Assembly (NCBI GenBank): GCA_964057225.1
Contig: OZ059898.1
Span: forward strand, 14,223,767 to 14,287,766
Length of the DNA stretch: 64,000 nt
Direction of reading: 5' to 3'
Source: Auanema rhodensis
Taxonomy: Eukaryota > Nematoda > Chromadorea > Rhabditida > Rhabditidae
Of this stretch, positions 41,877 to 55,743 are shown piece after piece. A model generated the notes under the pieces. The model was given only the letters and a program-made list of their open reading frames with translations. It was not told where the DNA came from and searched no databases. The stretch's first letter is position 1. Every line of letters begins with the position of its first letter. The position numbers and the translations under genes were made by a program.

Positions 41877-43849
41877 ATGCGAAATCTAATCGTTTTTTTA
41901 CTTTTTTTTTGTCATTTACTCTATAACGTAACAGCAATTACTTGTAATCAATGTATTACAAAGAAGATCTTTAACACTGAGCAGTAAGTCTTTTTTAGTT
42001 TTTTTCTGAGATAATTCAATGAACTTCTCAGACCATGCTCAACATGCTCTGGAACTCAATGTTACATCTTGGAATATTCATATAAATATGAAAGTTATAA
42101 AGGAAAGAAAGCATATGAAATGGTTTTTCATAGAAATATTTAAACTTTTTAATTTTTCTTTTAGGATTGTATAACTACTTCCGGTTTTAAATATAATAAT
42201 GGCTGTCGTCAAAATAAAGAAGGGCATGTGCTTTGTATTTGTGAGTAAGTGGAAGTTTCTAACATTCATAACATAATCTAACATGTACTCATACATCTTC
42301 TCTTTATTTTTCTTTTTAGTACTGATAAATGTAATGAAGAACGCAATCTGATACAATCTTCAAAATCAAATTTACCTCTCATATCATGTCATAATCGAGA
42401 GTATTCTTCAGCTCCTCAATCTACATGTACTGGACATCGATGTAGTACTGTAGTTTCTAATCTTCTTGTAAGAATACAATTTTTTAAAATAAAAATAGAA
42501 ATGTATTCTTAAAGGGTACCACCTATCTTTGTGAAGGGGGATCGTCTAAATCTCAAGAATTGCTCCTAAACTTTGATGTATTGTAAGTTTTTTAAATCAA
42601 AAAAAATTAAAAAATATTTCCCATAAAACGATTATTCGAAAGATTTTTTTGTGTTAAAGCTCGAGTGCGTCTGGCTTAACTGTACCAAGTAACATGTGTG
42701 TTTATGTTAAAACAACTGATAGCTCTTCTGAAATACAATGTTCATATGGCAGGGTATGTATATTTTTAAATTTTTAAAGAAAATTCTTAGACAAAAAGAA
42801 ATATTTTGAGTTGTGTTACTTCAACTGCATATGTATATTCTTAATTATTTTGTTTTTCAGAAATTAGAAGCAGCAGTATTTGAAGTGGAAAGAAAAATCA
42901 GCTGTTTAACTGAAACACCAACATCATATGAGGTTTTTTTATTAAAATTTTTGTTTATTTTCAAAATTTAATAATATTAATGTCTCAAAAAGAAGAAAAT
43001 TCAAAGAAAACACACAGACAGCGTTTTATCAAAATTTCTTTTGTGAAAAAAGTGCTCAAAGTTCTTTTTTTTTTGATTTCGATAATGAAATATGTTTGCG
43101 AACAAGTTTCAGATTTTAAAAAAAATCCGAATCATAATAAATGAATTCAACTAATTTACAGGAAACTACTTGTAACAGCAACTTGTGCTATGCCTCCACG
43201 GAAAATGACGGAAAGTCTTATTATGGTTGTTTCTCATATGCAAACAGTACGGCAGGAATTACATTCAAAGTTGACTACATTTGAAAATGAAAATATTGGA
43301 ATCTTTCTTTTCAGCCAGGATTACATCAAGTTGGAATAAATAAGTTTTTCTTATGCGATACGGATATGTGCAATAAACAGATTGTAAGTATTATTTTGAA
43401 GAAAACAATCGAATGTGAGATGTGGTGTTGTTAGCATTCATGCTTAAGTAATTTTGATTTCTGAATAGTTCTTGTGCATTCGGATTTTCTACGACAAGCT
43501 GTTGAGTGATGCTCATTTAAGCGTTTTTATAATTTCTGATCATACATCTGTAATAGTCCATTAATGGGATGAAAAAATGAGAGCAATAGCATTTGCAGCC
43601 ATTATAACTGATTTTTCTGCTTCATCTGGAAATTATATTTTACAAAATTGCTTATTGTTTTCATTTTCACAGGACTCCGACGGTAATAAGAGGAAACCCA
43701 AAGAACACAAAGAAGAAACTATATCTCTGGGAATCAGCTGTAATTGCCCACAAGGTAAGAAAGGAAACGAAAACAGTTGCACCAAACCACAATTTCTCGT
43801 ATTTTTCTTTTCATTTCTGTTTCTGTTCAGCTATATTCGGTTGTATTAA
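41877..43849 (+). CDS. Secreted/GPI-type protein with three Ly6/three-finger domains
   Basis: Exons begin 41877-41983, 42032-42122, 42175-42244, 42320-42467, 42515-42582 and continue to 43849, about 300 residues. Signal peptide MRNLIVFLLFFCHLLYNVTA. Domain 1: CNQC, PCSTCSGTQCYI, DCITTSGF, CICDTDKCN. Domain 2: ISCHNREYSS, STCTGHRCSTVV, YLCEGGSS, NMCVYVKT, IQCSYGR. Domain 3: ISCLTETPTSYEETTCNSNL, CYASTENDGKSYYGCFSY, FLCDTDMCN. The closing CDTD(K/M)CN signature is typical of the Ly6/uPAR fold; domain 2 lacks it. The C-terminus is a Lys-rich stretch, CNCPQGKKGNENSC, then a hydrophobic end (FLVFFFSFLFLFSYIRLY) with no following charge cluster, as in a GPI-anchor signal. Probably an extracellular receptor or modulator; ligand unknown. 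Confidence 0.83.
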
Positions 43850-46800
43850 AACTTTTATAATAATTATCTAACATTTGAGCATTTTTTCCCGAAATTTACA
43901 AAAATTTACACAACAATTTAATGAAAATAAACTGTTTTTATTATGTAAAAATGTTTAGAGTATTAATGTGTAGAATAATTTGTATAATAAATGATTGAAT
44001 TACTGGAAAAAAGTTGTAAGTTGCTCCCTCTTGCCATTGCAATTACATTATCACGCTCCAATAAAGAATTGACGAAAATAATAAGATCTTTCATTTGTAG
44101 GTTGTTCGATTGCGCGGTCTTCTGATATGAAAATTACTTGAAATAATTAAATTATCCTCTCTTCTCTTCTCTTATCAAACAATGCAAATATATTATTAAT
44201 ATCTATTTGCTAATGATTTATTTTTATTTTTTTCGAAATATTTTCACAATCGCATCCTGTTGATCAGATCAAAATAGATTTTTTGGCCCGAACAGATTAA
44301 ATGTTGTAATAAAAAGTGCTATATTGATAATAAGTTCTGAATAATTCATTATAATAAGCACTTTCGATTTTTAGAAAAAAAAATGAAAAATACGTTTTAT
44401 TATAGTATTACAATGTAATTGCATGCAGTTGCACCTTGCCCTCAATCAAAGTTCTGTACTTGTTTTTCATATTTAACAGCATGGAATCAACCGGTAGAGG
44501 TATAACCTGAATGTAAAATGATGTCTAATTAGCGTTTTTTTTTTAATTTTTACACGTTTCACGTTTCACGTGAATTTAAAATTTTCTTTTTGCGTCTACA
44601 ATGCATATTCTAATATTTCAATGAAAAAATATTTGAACAAAAAATGTTATCAGTTGTCTCTGTCATTTACAATTTTAAAAAAAAACGTGTAAATTAGTAA
44701 CTTAATCATCAAAAATCTGTTTTCGTGGATCACATATTGAAACCACGTCAAGATAATTATTAAATTTAGAAAATATTTTATTGCATGAATTTTCCATTTT
44801 TGGCGAAAAAAATAAAGTATTTCTCACAAAGGGAGAGAAATTCAGAATTTTCGCAGAATTAGACCTTCAATAAGATGAACATCACCTCGGCTTTCGCACA
44901 AATCTTGTCGGCTTTTCTCCCCAATATTAAGCCGACTAAGATTTAGACAACTTCTAGTGATTGCTTTTGCAATATATTTTCTATACTTTAGATCAATCAC
45001 ATGATATATACAATTATTTTATAAACAAACGTTTTTTTCCTAATATATACATATTTTTACTTTTCACTTGATCTCATTTATAAAAAAAATAAAAAAAGGA
45101 AAATAGCTTCAAGCTGAAGCATGTCAGTTGTTTCTTTACATGTTCCATGTTCTCGTCGTTCCATCCAACATTATAAATGGCAACTAGTGAAAGATTCTTG
45201 ATTTGCGGAGTGATACAGAAGTTCAGAAATCATATTCAGATTTTTCATTCATTCCTAATAGCTGGCTGTTTAAGCTTTCTAATCTATTTTAAAATCGATC
45301 TGACAAAACTTGTTGAATGCTATCATATCAATGACCAGTCAATGATAATTTATATATTATTCATTTCCAAATATATGTGCTGTACTTCTCGATGAATCAT
45401 AGTTTTTGCCAATGAAAAATTTCGGCCTCTGAGCTTCGATGTGAGAATGTTGTCATCCTAGCTATGATCATTGAAGTTTATCTCGAGACAATTCGTAGAG
45501 ATTTTTTGAACTTATCGAACATCATTGCTAACTTTAACAAGACGTCCGTTTTTCTCTCTATCATTCTCGATTTCTCTCATACATTCCACATATCTGTATC
45601 TTATCTTTACCATTTACTTTCTCTCTCTCTATCTTTCTTTCTCTCTCTCTCTCTTGGTGATGCGTTATCTCTCTTCTGAAATTTACTCACTTAGTGACGT
45701 TCAACAATTTGACTTCGAGACCAGACTCCGGAAAACTATCCGAATTTCTTTCCTTTTCACCAACTTCATGTTTATTCGTCCAGAAAGCACGTCGCTTCCA
45801 TTTAATAACGAAGACAACTAAAAAATTGGAAGAAGGAATCAAAAATCATCTGGTAGGTGAAGTTGTTGGTCACATTTTCTTTTCTTTCTCCACCGTATGA
45901 TTCCAAAATATTTTGTGGATTGTGGACTTATAAGACTTTAATCTTATTAACTGCTTGATCTGTATTTTGACCATATATGTATATGTGTGTTTGGTATTTC
46001 TTCGTCGTCTTTTGAACTTCCTATTTTTCGTAGTTCAACTGACCAGAAGTGAAGGTAAACTTCATTTAAACTGCACATGTCAAGCCGATTTCTGACCGAT
46101 TACAGCATGTCTTTCGTTTTTTGATTTTATTTTTTCTCGAGAAATCAACGTTTTATGAGCATTTTTGATAATGTTTACTACTATTTTCAGCATTAGATAA
46201 ATTGGAAAGAAAAGTTGATTCACGTGACTTGTTCAACAGTTTCTGCAAAGAATATTATTTACAACATTATATTTAGTAATTGATAAGAATTTTTAAACTT
46301 TTGCCGACAATCATCAAAGAAAAAAAAAATATACGGTTGGTGGTTGAAGATTGAATGAATCTCATGTATATTCTTGTTAAAATTAAAAAAAAAGGAATAA
46401 CCTATAAAATATCTTTTTTGTTTCTTTTTTGAAAGAAAGATAGATGAAAACATCTCATTTGACTCACTATTCTAACCCCTCTTCTCTACTGCCCCTCTCC
46501 TCCTTTTAAACATTTGATGAACTATGTCAACTGCATTTCAGACATCACAGAATATGTATCAGCTGAATAAAAACATTCATTTGATTCTCAGAAAGATTTG
46601 TGAGAACAAAAAATAATTTTAGATAATTCAAAACGGAAAGGAAAAAGATGTTTTTTCTTGTCTTATATTGCATTCCAAATGTTTTTTTCGCTTTCATCTC
46701 CTCTAACTAACCCTTGTACCTACAATAAGCTGTAAATTCATTGCCATCATGATTATGCTCTCACCAAATCATGAACTCAGTATCATTTTTAGAAAAAAAA

Positions 46801-49800
46801 AACATTTTTTCGACACATCATCTCGCATTTCAATTTCTGGCGTCGCTTCATTCTTATTTTAGATGTTAGAAATGATTGAAACTAACTCAGATCAAAACAT
46901 GTTTCTCATTCCTCTCCTTGTTTACACAGATTTATTTGAAAAATTTGATTTTTGCTACTTCTTCATGAAACGTTCAATAACTTCTTTCTTTGTTGATATA
47001 TTTAATCCAACAAAAAAATAGTTTCACTTGTATTATTCTTACAAATGAAATTGGGAAGATTTTCTTTGTTACTCCCTCGAAAATTCTAAATTGAAATTTA
47101 AAATGTTTTTAATACTTCCGTCTTGATGTACAAGGTTCGTGGCAACAGCAAACTTCCGAAGCAGAATTATTTCCGGTATCCAAGGCAACAAAATATTTTT
47201 TTTGGCTATCTCATATAACTGCTAATGTTTCATATAGATAGAGAATACATTAAAGTCACAAGTTACGTTTTTTTCTATCGAAATATATAATTTCAAATCA
47301 ATTTTTCGAATTCTAAATCTTGGCATATAGCGTTCTATCACAACAGTTGTTGGCTGTCTCCTTCTTCTTCTTTTGCCCCGTCAACGAATTACACGAACTT
47401 TGGCGGGAATAGTCTGATGAGAGCGTGTCATCATCATCTTTAAATCGAATATATTCAATCGATTAATATAAAACTACATTATTTATATAAAGATATATAT
47501 ATAAAGATATGTGTATAGTTAAACAATATTCTCTGGTTTAAGAGGTTTTCAAAGACTTGCTGTAGTAGTCAGATTTTATTTCAAAATGCAGTTTGTAAAT
47601 GGACTCGAAATAGCCTTAACCTCGTCGTATTGACGAGAACACTCTGCGTCTCTTTCGCGTAATTCTGACGGAGTTTGAGCTTTTGCTGTGCTGAAGAAGC
47701 GGGAGACTGCTCCTTCTCTGGGATGTATATGTATATGCATGCGAGGGAGGGACCACTAGCCAGCTAGTAAAAGCAGAGAGAAATGGACAGACTACGTCCT
47801 CGTGATGAGGACCTCATTTCGCATCAGTACTGCCCATTTTGACTAAAGAAATCTCTAATACTTTGTATTATATTTCATTAAAACGTATCACACAGACTTT
47901 ATCGATGTTCTCTTGTTTGAGTTTTTGTTCTTCGAAATGATTTGATCGTCGTTGTTGTTGTCTTACAATAAGCTTTTTGAACTTTTTGATTCGGACGCCG
48001 ATTGCGCCGCCGAGTTGTAACATGAATACGACTGACCACTACTAAATCCTGCAGCTGTTCGCTCAAAGTTCGATACTTTTGCAACAAACTTATCCTTTAA
48101 CATTTGCTAAATGTTTTTAAAATATCAGATAAAGCTATAGAATCCGTTTCAAATTGGCTACTGCTCGCAACATTTTCAAATCAGTTTGAACTCGCGCCAA
48201 CCTTTTTTTCCGCATCAACAAGCAAGCGTGAGTATACAATATCCTTCGAATTTTATCACATTTCCTGTGTTGTTGGTTCTTTAGCCATTTTCTTTGTAAA
48301 AATCTTTATGTGCCATAATAAGTTTATACCTCGTGATCACCCTTTTTCAAATTGCCATCTAATATTAGTATTGCTCTTTGGTTCACTGTTGTCAAACAAT
48401 TTTACTCTTACTATCCTTATATTATGAGAGAATGTTTTATCTTTAAAACTATGACTAGCTGACCATTTAAGTCATAGTGCACTGATTATAAGTTTTCCTT
48501 TTGTGTTATCATTATAACCACTTATGAACCTAAACTGCTCTACGACAACACCATCATTTTCAATTTTTTTCTTTTTTTTTCAGACCTCTAGTTCTCTCAT
48601 TCCATCATTCTAGGATTTTACCTTTTGATTTCATTTCCCTCTTCTTTTTTTTTCTGTTTTGTCTATCCATCCCATCCCATGTGTGTGTGTGTGTGTGTGC
48701 AGACGACAGATAAAGAGGGTTTGATATGACCATCGTCTGCCGAAGATATGAACTGCGTGGTGTCTGATTTTGCTTTTTAATTGGTTGGATCTTGAATGAA
48801 AATTTCTATGAAAACCCTGTTTGCCCTAAACCTGCACATGCAGTTTTCTCTCTATCTCTCTCCTTCATACTTTCTTCCAGCCACACTTCTTAGGTGGATA
48901 GTTCTTCTTCTATCCCAATTAGGTTGCCTTTATATGTATCCTTGACATTTTCCAACACACGTGACTAACTAGCAGCCCTTCTAACATATATGATTTGCTG
49001 ATGATTTCTTGATCTATCATTCATTGATTCTATACCTTCTACTGACTGCTCTCCTCCCTCCCATTGGCCCTCCCCTCACGCAAGGTTTATTGTCTTCACA
49101 CTCTCTTTCTCTATCGCTCTCTCCCTCCCTCTTTCTCTCTCATTGTAGTTTTCTGTAATTCATCTAGTGATCAAGTATTCCGAAACAGTATTGTTCTGTT
49201 CCTTGGTATAGTCTTGTTTCCTAGCTCTTCTCAAGCGTTATGTCTTGTTGTTGTTGTTATGTGAAAACTATTAAAGTGAAACATGTTAAATATTACCAAT
49301 TACTGATTTAATTGTTTATACTATTCTTTTCTATTTAATTCTCTTTGTTATTTATATATAGTTAGTTGTTTAACTCATATTTTTATTGTTTATTCAAGAA
49401 CAATTGCAGAAATAACTCGAACGTTAGTCAAAAGATACTCCAAAGAGTACATTAGATATTCGAGGCCCAGTGTTTCAAGTGCAGTTTATCTTTCTTGTAC
49501 TATACTCGCCACAAAAGTTATAACCTTTCGACTTTCCATTGATTGTCTACCTTAGAATTAGCTTCTAGCTTTTGAAATTTCTGTATCCACCACCGAAACC
49601 TGCTCTTGGCCGTGTTTTAGAAAGTCCTCAAGACGTGTTGCTCTCTTATCAGCAGCTCTTTCTCTATCTCTCCTTTCGATTTGACGTTTTTGTGCCCTTT
49701 GACCAGCGGCGTGTTGATTGAAATTCTTTTCCTTTTTTTCTCACGAACTAGTGAAAACTGGCGTTTTCTCTTGAATATTTTCACTTTCTTCGTGGCTCTC

Positions 49801-51204
49801 ATCGTTCAAATTTTCATTGAGCAACAAGATGATCGACAGTTCTTTCATAATTTTATACGCAAATTATCAATTCGTTGAATTTCGTGTTTGAATTTTAGCA
49901 CAAACAGTTTGATCGTAATCCCTTTTCAAATTCTTCACGCTTCCATATCTTTTTCATTACAGATTCAAATAACATTTTTGTATCAACAACATGGCTAGTG
50001 AAATGAGAGTGAGGGGTGAGAGAGAGAGGACACTAGCTGCCGATCGTCACCAAAGCAGCTCAATCGATCAATCCGAATTCTATGCATGCACTGAGTATCG
50101 GCTTGGTCACCTGTACCAAATCTTCACAGATTTTTTTTGAAATTCAATGTTCCACATTTTAATGAAATATCACATGAAAGTTTTGACAAAAAATCTGGTT
50201 TTCCTAAAGAAGTTAGTTGTTAAACTTGTTAATTACTATTGTAATAGTTGAAAGAGGACGGAAGACGATGACAAAGACAAATCTTCATATATTCATTTAT
50301 ATTTCGTATTCTTCGTATTCTTCTTCGTCTTTTTTTTTCATTTTTTTTCATTTTCTTTACTTCTGAACACAAACATCAACAAGTAAAAATGAGAGAGAAT
50401 GAGAAAAAAGGGGAGAAGGAAACATCTTCAAGAAGACGAATAAACATTTGTATTTTTTCTTATTTCACTCTATTTTCTTGTTTTTTTTAAACGTCTTCTT
50501 TATGAACGATCTCTTTTTACTTTTTTTTACATTCTTTTATAATTATGCACTATGTTAAACATTTAAATTTCTTTTTCTCACATTCGGCGATTTTCAACGC
50601 TGTTATTGCGTTTCAACACACGGTCACCAGGTCTTTCCTTTTTTTGAACTTATTCTATGTGATGAACGGTTGGTTGCATTTGCAGACAACATCTGGAACT
50701 GAAAACTACGCTTAGCATACTTGAATTTCGAATTAAACATCACTAAATTTTAGAATCAAATCATATGTTGGTTTTATGTAAGCCTCTACATAATTTCCTA
50801 CTTGTTAATAAGGTTATCAACAATCTATTAAGAAGCTCCACCTCTTTTAGTCTGTCATTCCTATATAACTAAAAGTTTGTCTTCACAATTTATGTAATTG
50901 CTTTTCACTTTTCAATCAACCTTCATACCAGAATATGTTAACAATGTTTGTTTACTAGAATCTTAAGTTCTTAAGTCTATTGTTTTCTCAAGAAAATATA
51001 TGAATTTATTGATATATACGCTCAGCTTCTACCTTTTTCTACTTCAATATGTATTTTAATTCTAGTCGTTTTGATTCTACGTTTATGTTTCTTTCTTTTC
51101 TTTTAGTTTTTTTCTTAATTTTTTCTTCCAGCTTCGGCTCTTTTTGGGGCATTATCCGCCAACATACGTTGCATTTTTAATTTGGGAAGAGGTTTCTTCT
51201 GAAA
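43850..51204. other. Gene desert, about 7.3 kb, one candidate orphan exon
   Basis: Apart from the candidate exon at 47967-48103 (-), I see no supported gene. Features: a CACGTGAATTTA motif at about 44564-44578; CT tracts at about 45621-45655; a (GT)n run at 48681-48699; CT-rich DNA at about 49100-49140; and GC-richer patches near 47580-47860 and 49990-50130. It lies between the Ly6 gene and the BTB-Kelch gene, so it may carry distal regulatory sequence. Confidence 0.45.
47967..48103 (-). CDS. Candidate orphan first coding exon
   Basis: Frame starting MLKDKFVAKVSNFERTAAGF, then Ser-rich sequence ending ESKSSKSL, followed by a consensus donor (GTAAGA). 45 codons plus 2 bases. The balanced amino-acid use and GC-richer codons stand out from the surrounding desert. 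I could not find a convincing partner exon downstream on the minus strand, so the gene model is open. Confidence 0.25.
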
Positions 51205-54200
51205 ATGACTCTTGAAGTTATTGAAAATAAAAGAAAAGTGTCGATCGTCCGTACTCCGGCTGATAAACAGACAAAGAAGGTATGTTCACCTTAATTTCTA
51301 ATGATGTCTTGGAAATATATGTATGTGCAAAAAAGGAATCTGTTCTCCAAGTCACCACGGTGACAACGAAAAGATTAGCATTGTCTCTGCTCATTTTTTT
51401 CTTTTTTTTCCGATTAAACTGGGGAAATCGTTGTATTCTACTTAATCTGTACACGTGAAAGTCACATCTGGAGAACAGGTCCTTATCAGATGTTTTCCTT
51501 ATCGCCATCGAATGGTCAGCTTTGTGCCGTCTTGATGCAATGAAATTTTAGTGTTCGCAAGGATAGTATTTGAAAAGAATATAGATGTTGAAAAGGCTTT
51601 CATAACTTTATAATGAAATCTTAATGACATATGGTAGTATCAGCTGATTATATTCTCAAGTATCCAATAGTTTTTCTTGGCTACTTATATGATTCAAATA
51701 CCGGGAACATAATTATCACGATTGTCCGAATACTACTTCAATCCTAATAAGGAGCGAGAACCTAGAATGATCATGTATTTCCATGGAAAAACTTTACTGA
51801 ATGTAAAGACGACGACCAGCTTTCCCAACGAGTTGTTTGGTTTTTGAACTTGGTCTTCTCATTTGTGTGCTTTTAATGATAACCCAATGTTGTTCTATGA
51901 TATAGTGCTAACATTCGTTTCATGAATTGCTAAGAAAACTGAAAATATGGAGAATATTCTGATATTGTTTTGCTTTAGGGTGATGTACTAACTCTTGTGC
52001 CTAAAAGAACAAGATGTGCAGTATCTGTTAGAGCTGATGACACGGATTCATGGGGAAAAGAAACTCTAGATGAGCGAGAAGACTTTCAACTGATGCTTCG
52101 AGACCCAACGGTTAAGGTAAGCTATTTTATCTCTTCGACTTGGTGTGATAGTATGGGCTGTTTCGATATTTTGTGAATCAATTTTTCTTCGAAAATTTTA
52201 TGAAACTAACATCAGGATATAGTGTGAATTGAATGTAACCGTTTTTCTTTTTTTTCTAATTAAAAATGAACAGGTGTTCTCAAGCTTTTTGCGACCATTA
52301 GTTCAAATAAATGAATACAATTGGTTTTTGATCTTAAGGAACCTTTTCTTCCTGGAAATTCGTATATAAATTTGAGTAATCTTGTTTCAAAACATAAAAT
52401 TTGTGGTACGATTTGTTTGAATTCATTTCATATATTGAAAACTTGCGTATAGTTGTAGTTCAATTTGCAAGAAAAATGTTGATTGTTATCTGAGCGATCA
52501 TGGACGTCATGACACAAATTCTACTCGTTCTTTCTTCATTTGACGTAGTATTAAATCTAAATATAGTTTCGCAAAAAAAGAAAATGATTTTCACCGGATA
52601 GAAGCGGTTTTCTTGAAAGTAGAGAGAATAAGATAGAAGGGAGGGAGAGGAAGAACAGCGGTTGATACAAAGAAAAGCTGAAGATGGGGGTGTTTTGCTA
52701 TATTTCTAGCTGATTGTGATGTGATCAAGAAAAAAAAATATTTTACAGAATGACTTGCTGGATCGCCTGAATACATTCCGATGTAATAGAGAACTGTGTG
52801 ATGTTGTTCTTTTTGTTAAGTAAGAGGATATATGAAGATATTAGGGGGATATGATTGTTTTCTTTTTAGGGAACGAGAAATCTTTGCTCATAAGGTTGTC
52901 TTAGCCGCAGTTTCACCAGCATTATTTGATATGTTTTTGAAATCAGATGAGGAAGACCGTGACAGTGAAGGTTTGCCATATTTAGATTTCACTATCTCCA
53001 ACATGTTTTTAATATGTTCAGGGAATTCGACACCAAATTCAACAGTCAATAGCGGCGGGAGCAATGGATTTCATGTTCCTCCAACTGCGGTTTTGGTGAA
53101 TATTGCTTTTCTTTCCTTTTTCTTATTTTTATTGTTGCAGGGCTCTTCATCCAAAAATCAGCTCTCATATTTCGAGTTTGCTCATTCTGACTTCGAGTGC
53201 TTTGAAGCATTGGTTACATTTGCATACACAGCTTAGTAAGTAGTTTATCGTAATCATATCCATACATGGATGTTTTCAGTCTTGAAATCAGCTCTAAAAA
53301 AGTTGCTGAGCTTTACAAGACTGCTTTTGCTCTTCAAATGGAGCCTGTTGTTAAAGCGTGTGCTGCCTTCCTTGGAGATAACTTGAATGTAAAGAATTGT
53401 ATTGGTTAGTTTTGAACCCGTGGTTTCTATAAACTACAAAGTGTTTGAAAATGATGAAGGAATTAATTTTTATTTTCAGGTATAAGACGTCAAGCTAATT
53501 TTAATAATGATACATACTTGCTTGGAAAAGTCGACCGTTTCATTCGCGAAGAAATTAGCACGATTGTTGAAGATAGTGTGGAGTTTACTCAATTACCATG
53601 TGTCAAAGTCTGTTATATCTCTATTGGCTTGTTAACTCTTGTGTTTTCTTCAGATTCGAATAATTTTGCCGGAAGAAATGCATGTTGAAGATAGAAGTGG
53701 TGCTAGTCTTGCCCAACGTGCTCTTGACTATTTGAATTCACTTCCTCATGATCGAATTGATCATTCAGTTGACATGCTTACTTGCAAGGTATTTCACATC
53801 CATAAAGTATAATGGTTTAATGCCATGGATTTCAGACCCATCTCCTGTATGTTGAAGAGGACGAACGACTTGCTGATTGTGCTGACATGGACGATCGATC
53901 TTCCGTTGGAAGTTGTGACATTATTCAGGATTACAAAAAGTCGGGAAGCTCCGTCGCTCGAGCATTGAGCAAGTAAGTATTTTTTCTTTTTGCCATATTT
54001 CCCGTTTTCAATAGTGTTGCTGATGCTGCTGCTATTGGTCCAGTTCAACATAGGGTCACGGGAGCCGTACCTGTGCGACTGAACGCTAGTCGAATTCCAA
54101 ACGTATGATTCCCATTCGTTTTTGGCCTTATAATCATATTTACAGCCTTTCCTTGATCTTCTTTATATAGTTTTCATTCAAAGAGTAATAATTTATCTTT

Positions 54201-55743
54201 TCAGGTTCGTTACTCCTCTACTGAAAGTTTGAATTCTGTTGGAACGGACGAGAGTGATCCACAAGAAACTATCGAAACTCGTTTGATTGCTGTGCATCAA
54301 ATAGCTGGTATTTCTTTCAAACTTCGATTGAAATATCATATTCGACTTTTCCAGCTGATTATTGGGCAGCATTGGCCGTTCTCTACAGAAGATTGGTGAC
54401 GTTGAGCATTCAATTGACTGAAGATGATGAGCTGATGACGAAACCACGTTTAAACAGCGGATCTTCTGATGTCAAACCTGTTGTTCCTAAACGAACAACA
54501 AATACAACACAACGTGTTCCTTTGGCTCCTATGAGCGGCCCACGTTGCTCGATCGGGGCTTCGTTTGTGAATGGAAAGATAATTGTCTGCGGTGGATATG
54601 ATCGTGGAGAATGTCTGAAAACCGTAGAAGAATACGATGTAACCAAGGGTGAATGGAAACAGTTAAAGTCAATGATTAACGAACGAGGCAGATTTGATAG
54701 TGCCGTTGTAAACGGAAAGGTTTGGTTAAGATTTCGAAAATGTAATTATAAGTTTCAAAATTCAGGTGTATGCTGTCGGTGGAAGTAACGGTAATCATGA
54801 TCTTAAAACTGCTGAAGTTTTCGACCCCAAAATGAATAAGTGGGGAACAATCCCGTCACTTAATAAGCCCAGAAGCCATAATGGTACATATAGCTAATCT
54901 TCATTGCCCCGTTATACTATTGTTATTAGGTTGTGCGGCTCTCGAAGATTATATATATTGTATTGGTGGATCATGTGATCAAGTTGTTATGAAAGATTGC
55001 CTTCGTTATAAGGAGGGAATGAGTGAATGGGAGCAGATTCCTGGTATGGAACATGCTCGTTATCAAGCTGGAGTTATTACTTGGAGGGGATTGGTGGTTG
55101 CCGTTGGAGGATGTGACAGGTAAAACAGAAATTATGAACTTGGCAAACAACACGCACTCTTTCAGATGGGCTTGTATGGATTCTATAGAAGCGTATGACC
55201 CTAAAACTAACGCTTGGAAACAATTAGCTAAATTACGAGTAGCACGACGTGGTTGTGCTGTAGCTGTCATCAGAGGTTGTTGCTTTATGTGGAAACTGTA
55301 TAAGTTGATTCCATTCCAGATACTTTATACGCAATCGGTGGGCATGATGGATCTCAATCCTTATGCTCTGTCGAAATCTTAGATCATCCTAACGGAAACT
55401 GGCGTAATGGACCATCTCTCATCACTCCTAGGTAAGCAGACGTGTTTTAACTTTACAACCGGGGTTTTCCTTCAGAGCCAATACTCATGCTGTTGTTACT
55501 GCTGGTAATGTTATTTATGCCATAGGTGGTTTTAATGGAAATCAGTTCCTAAACTCAATCGAATTGCTTGAATCAGGTTAGTTCTTGTTATCCTCAACAA
55601 CTCATTCACCACATTCTATTTCAGAGTCTGTTGGATGGAGAAATTGGCAACTAAATGCTACTGATATGCTAAAGGAAGAAGAGGACGACGAAGATTCAAC
55701 TGTTCCAACTGTGGTTGTAGGAACTGCTGTAGAAGCTCAATAA
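51205..55743 (+). CDS. BTB-BACK-Kelch protein, IVNS1ABP-like
   Basis: Likely actin-binding and/or Cullin-3 adaptor protein. Exon 1 (51205-51279) starts MTLEVIENKRKVSIVRTPAD; exon 2 starts at 51979. BTB: LLDRLNTFRCNRELCDVVLF, EREIFAHKVVLAAVSPALFD, FECFEALVTFAYTA. BACK: VDRFIREEISTIVEDSVEFT then QLPCVKIRIILPEEM. A spacer with a long Ser/Asp-rich linker follows, and then about six Kelch repeats, each with a GG pair: IIVCGGYDRGECLKTVEEYD, VYAVGGSNGNHDLKTAEVFD, YIYCIGGSCDQ, LVVAVGGCDRWACMDSIEAY, LYAIGGHDGSQSLCSVEILD and VIYAIGGFNGNQFLNSIELL. The layout and the wording of the BACK and Kelch repeats are closest, from memory, to vertebrate IVNS1ABP (NS1-BP). Two tiny introns in the BTB region (52971-53021 and 53096-53140) are multiples of three without stops. 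The tail is acidic (EEEDDEDSTV). The stop is TAA at 55741. Confidence 0.92.

Noticed and set aside
48104-48427. 107-codon hydrophobic frame on the plus strand
   Set aside because: Composition reflects T-rich DNA (Phe/Leu/Ser), its start abuts the candidate minus-strand exon, and no family is recognised.
49991-50140. 49-codon frame starting MASEMRVRGERERTLAADRH
   Set aside because: Partly produced by a GA stretch, with no acceptor or donor linking it to the Kelch gene; left as part of the gene desert.
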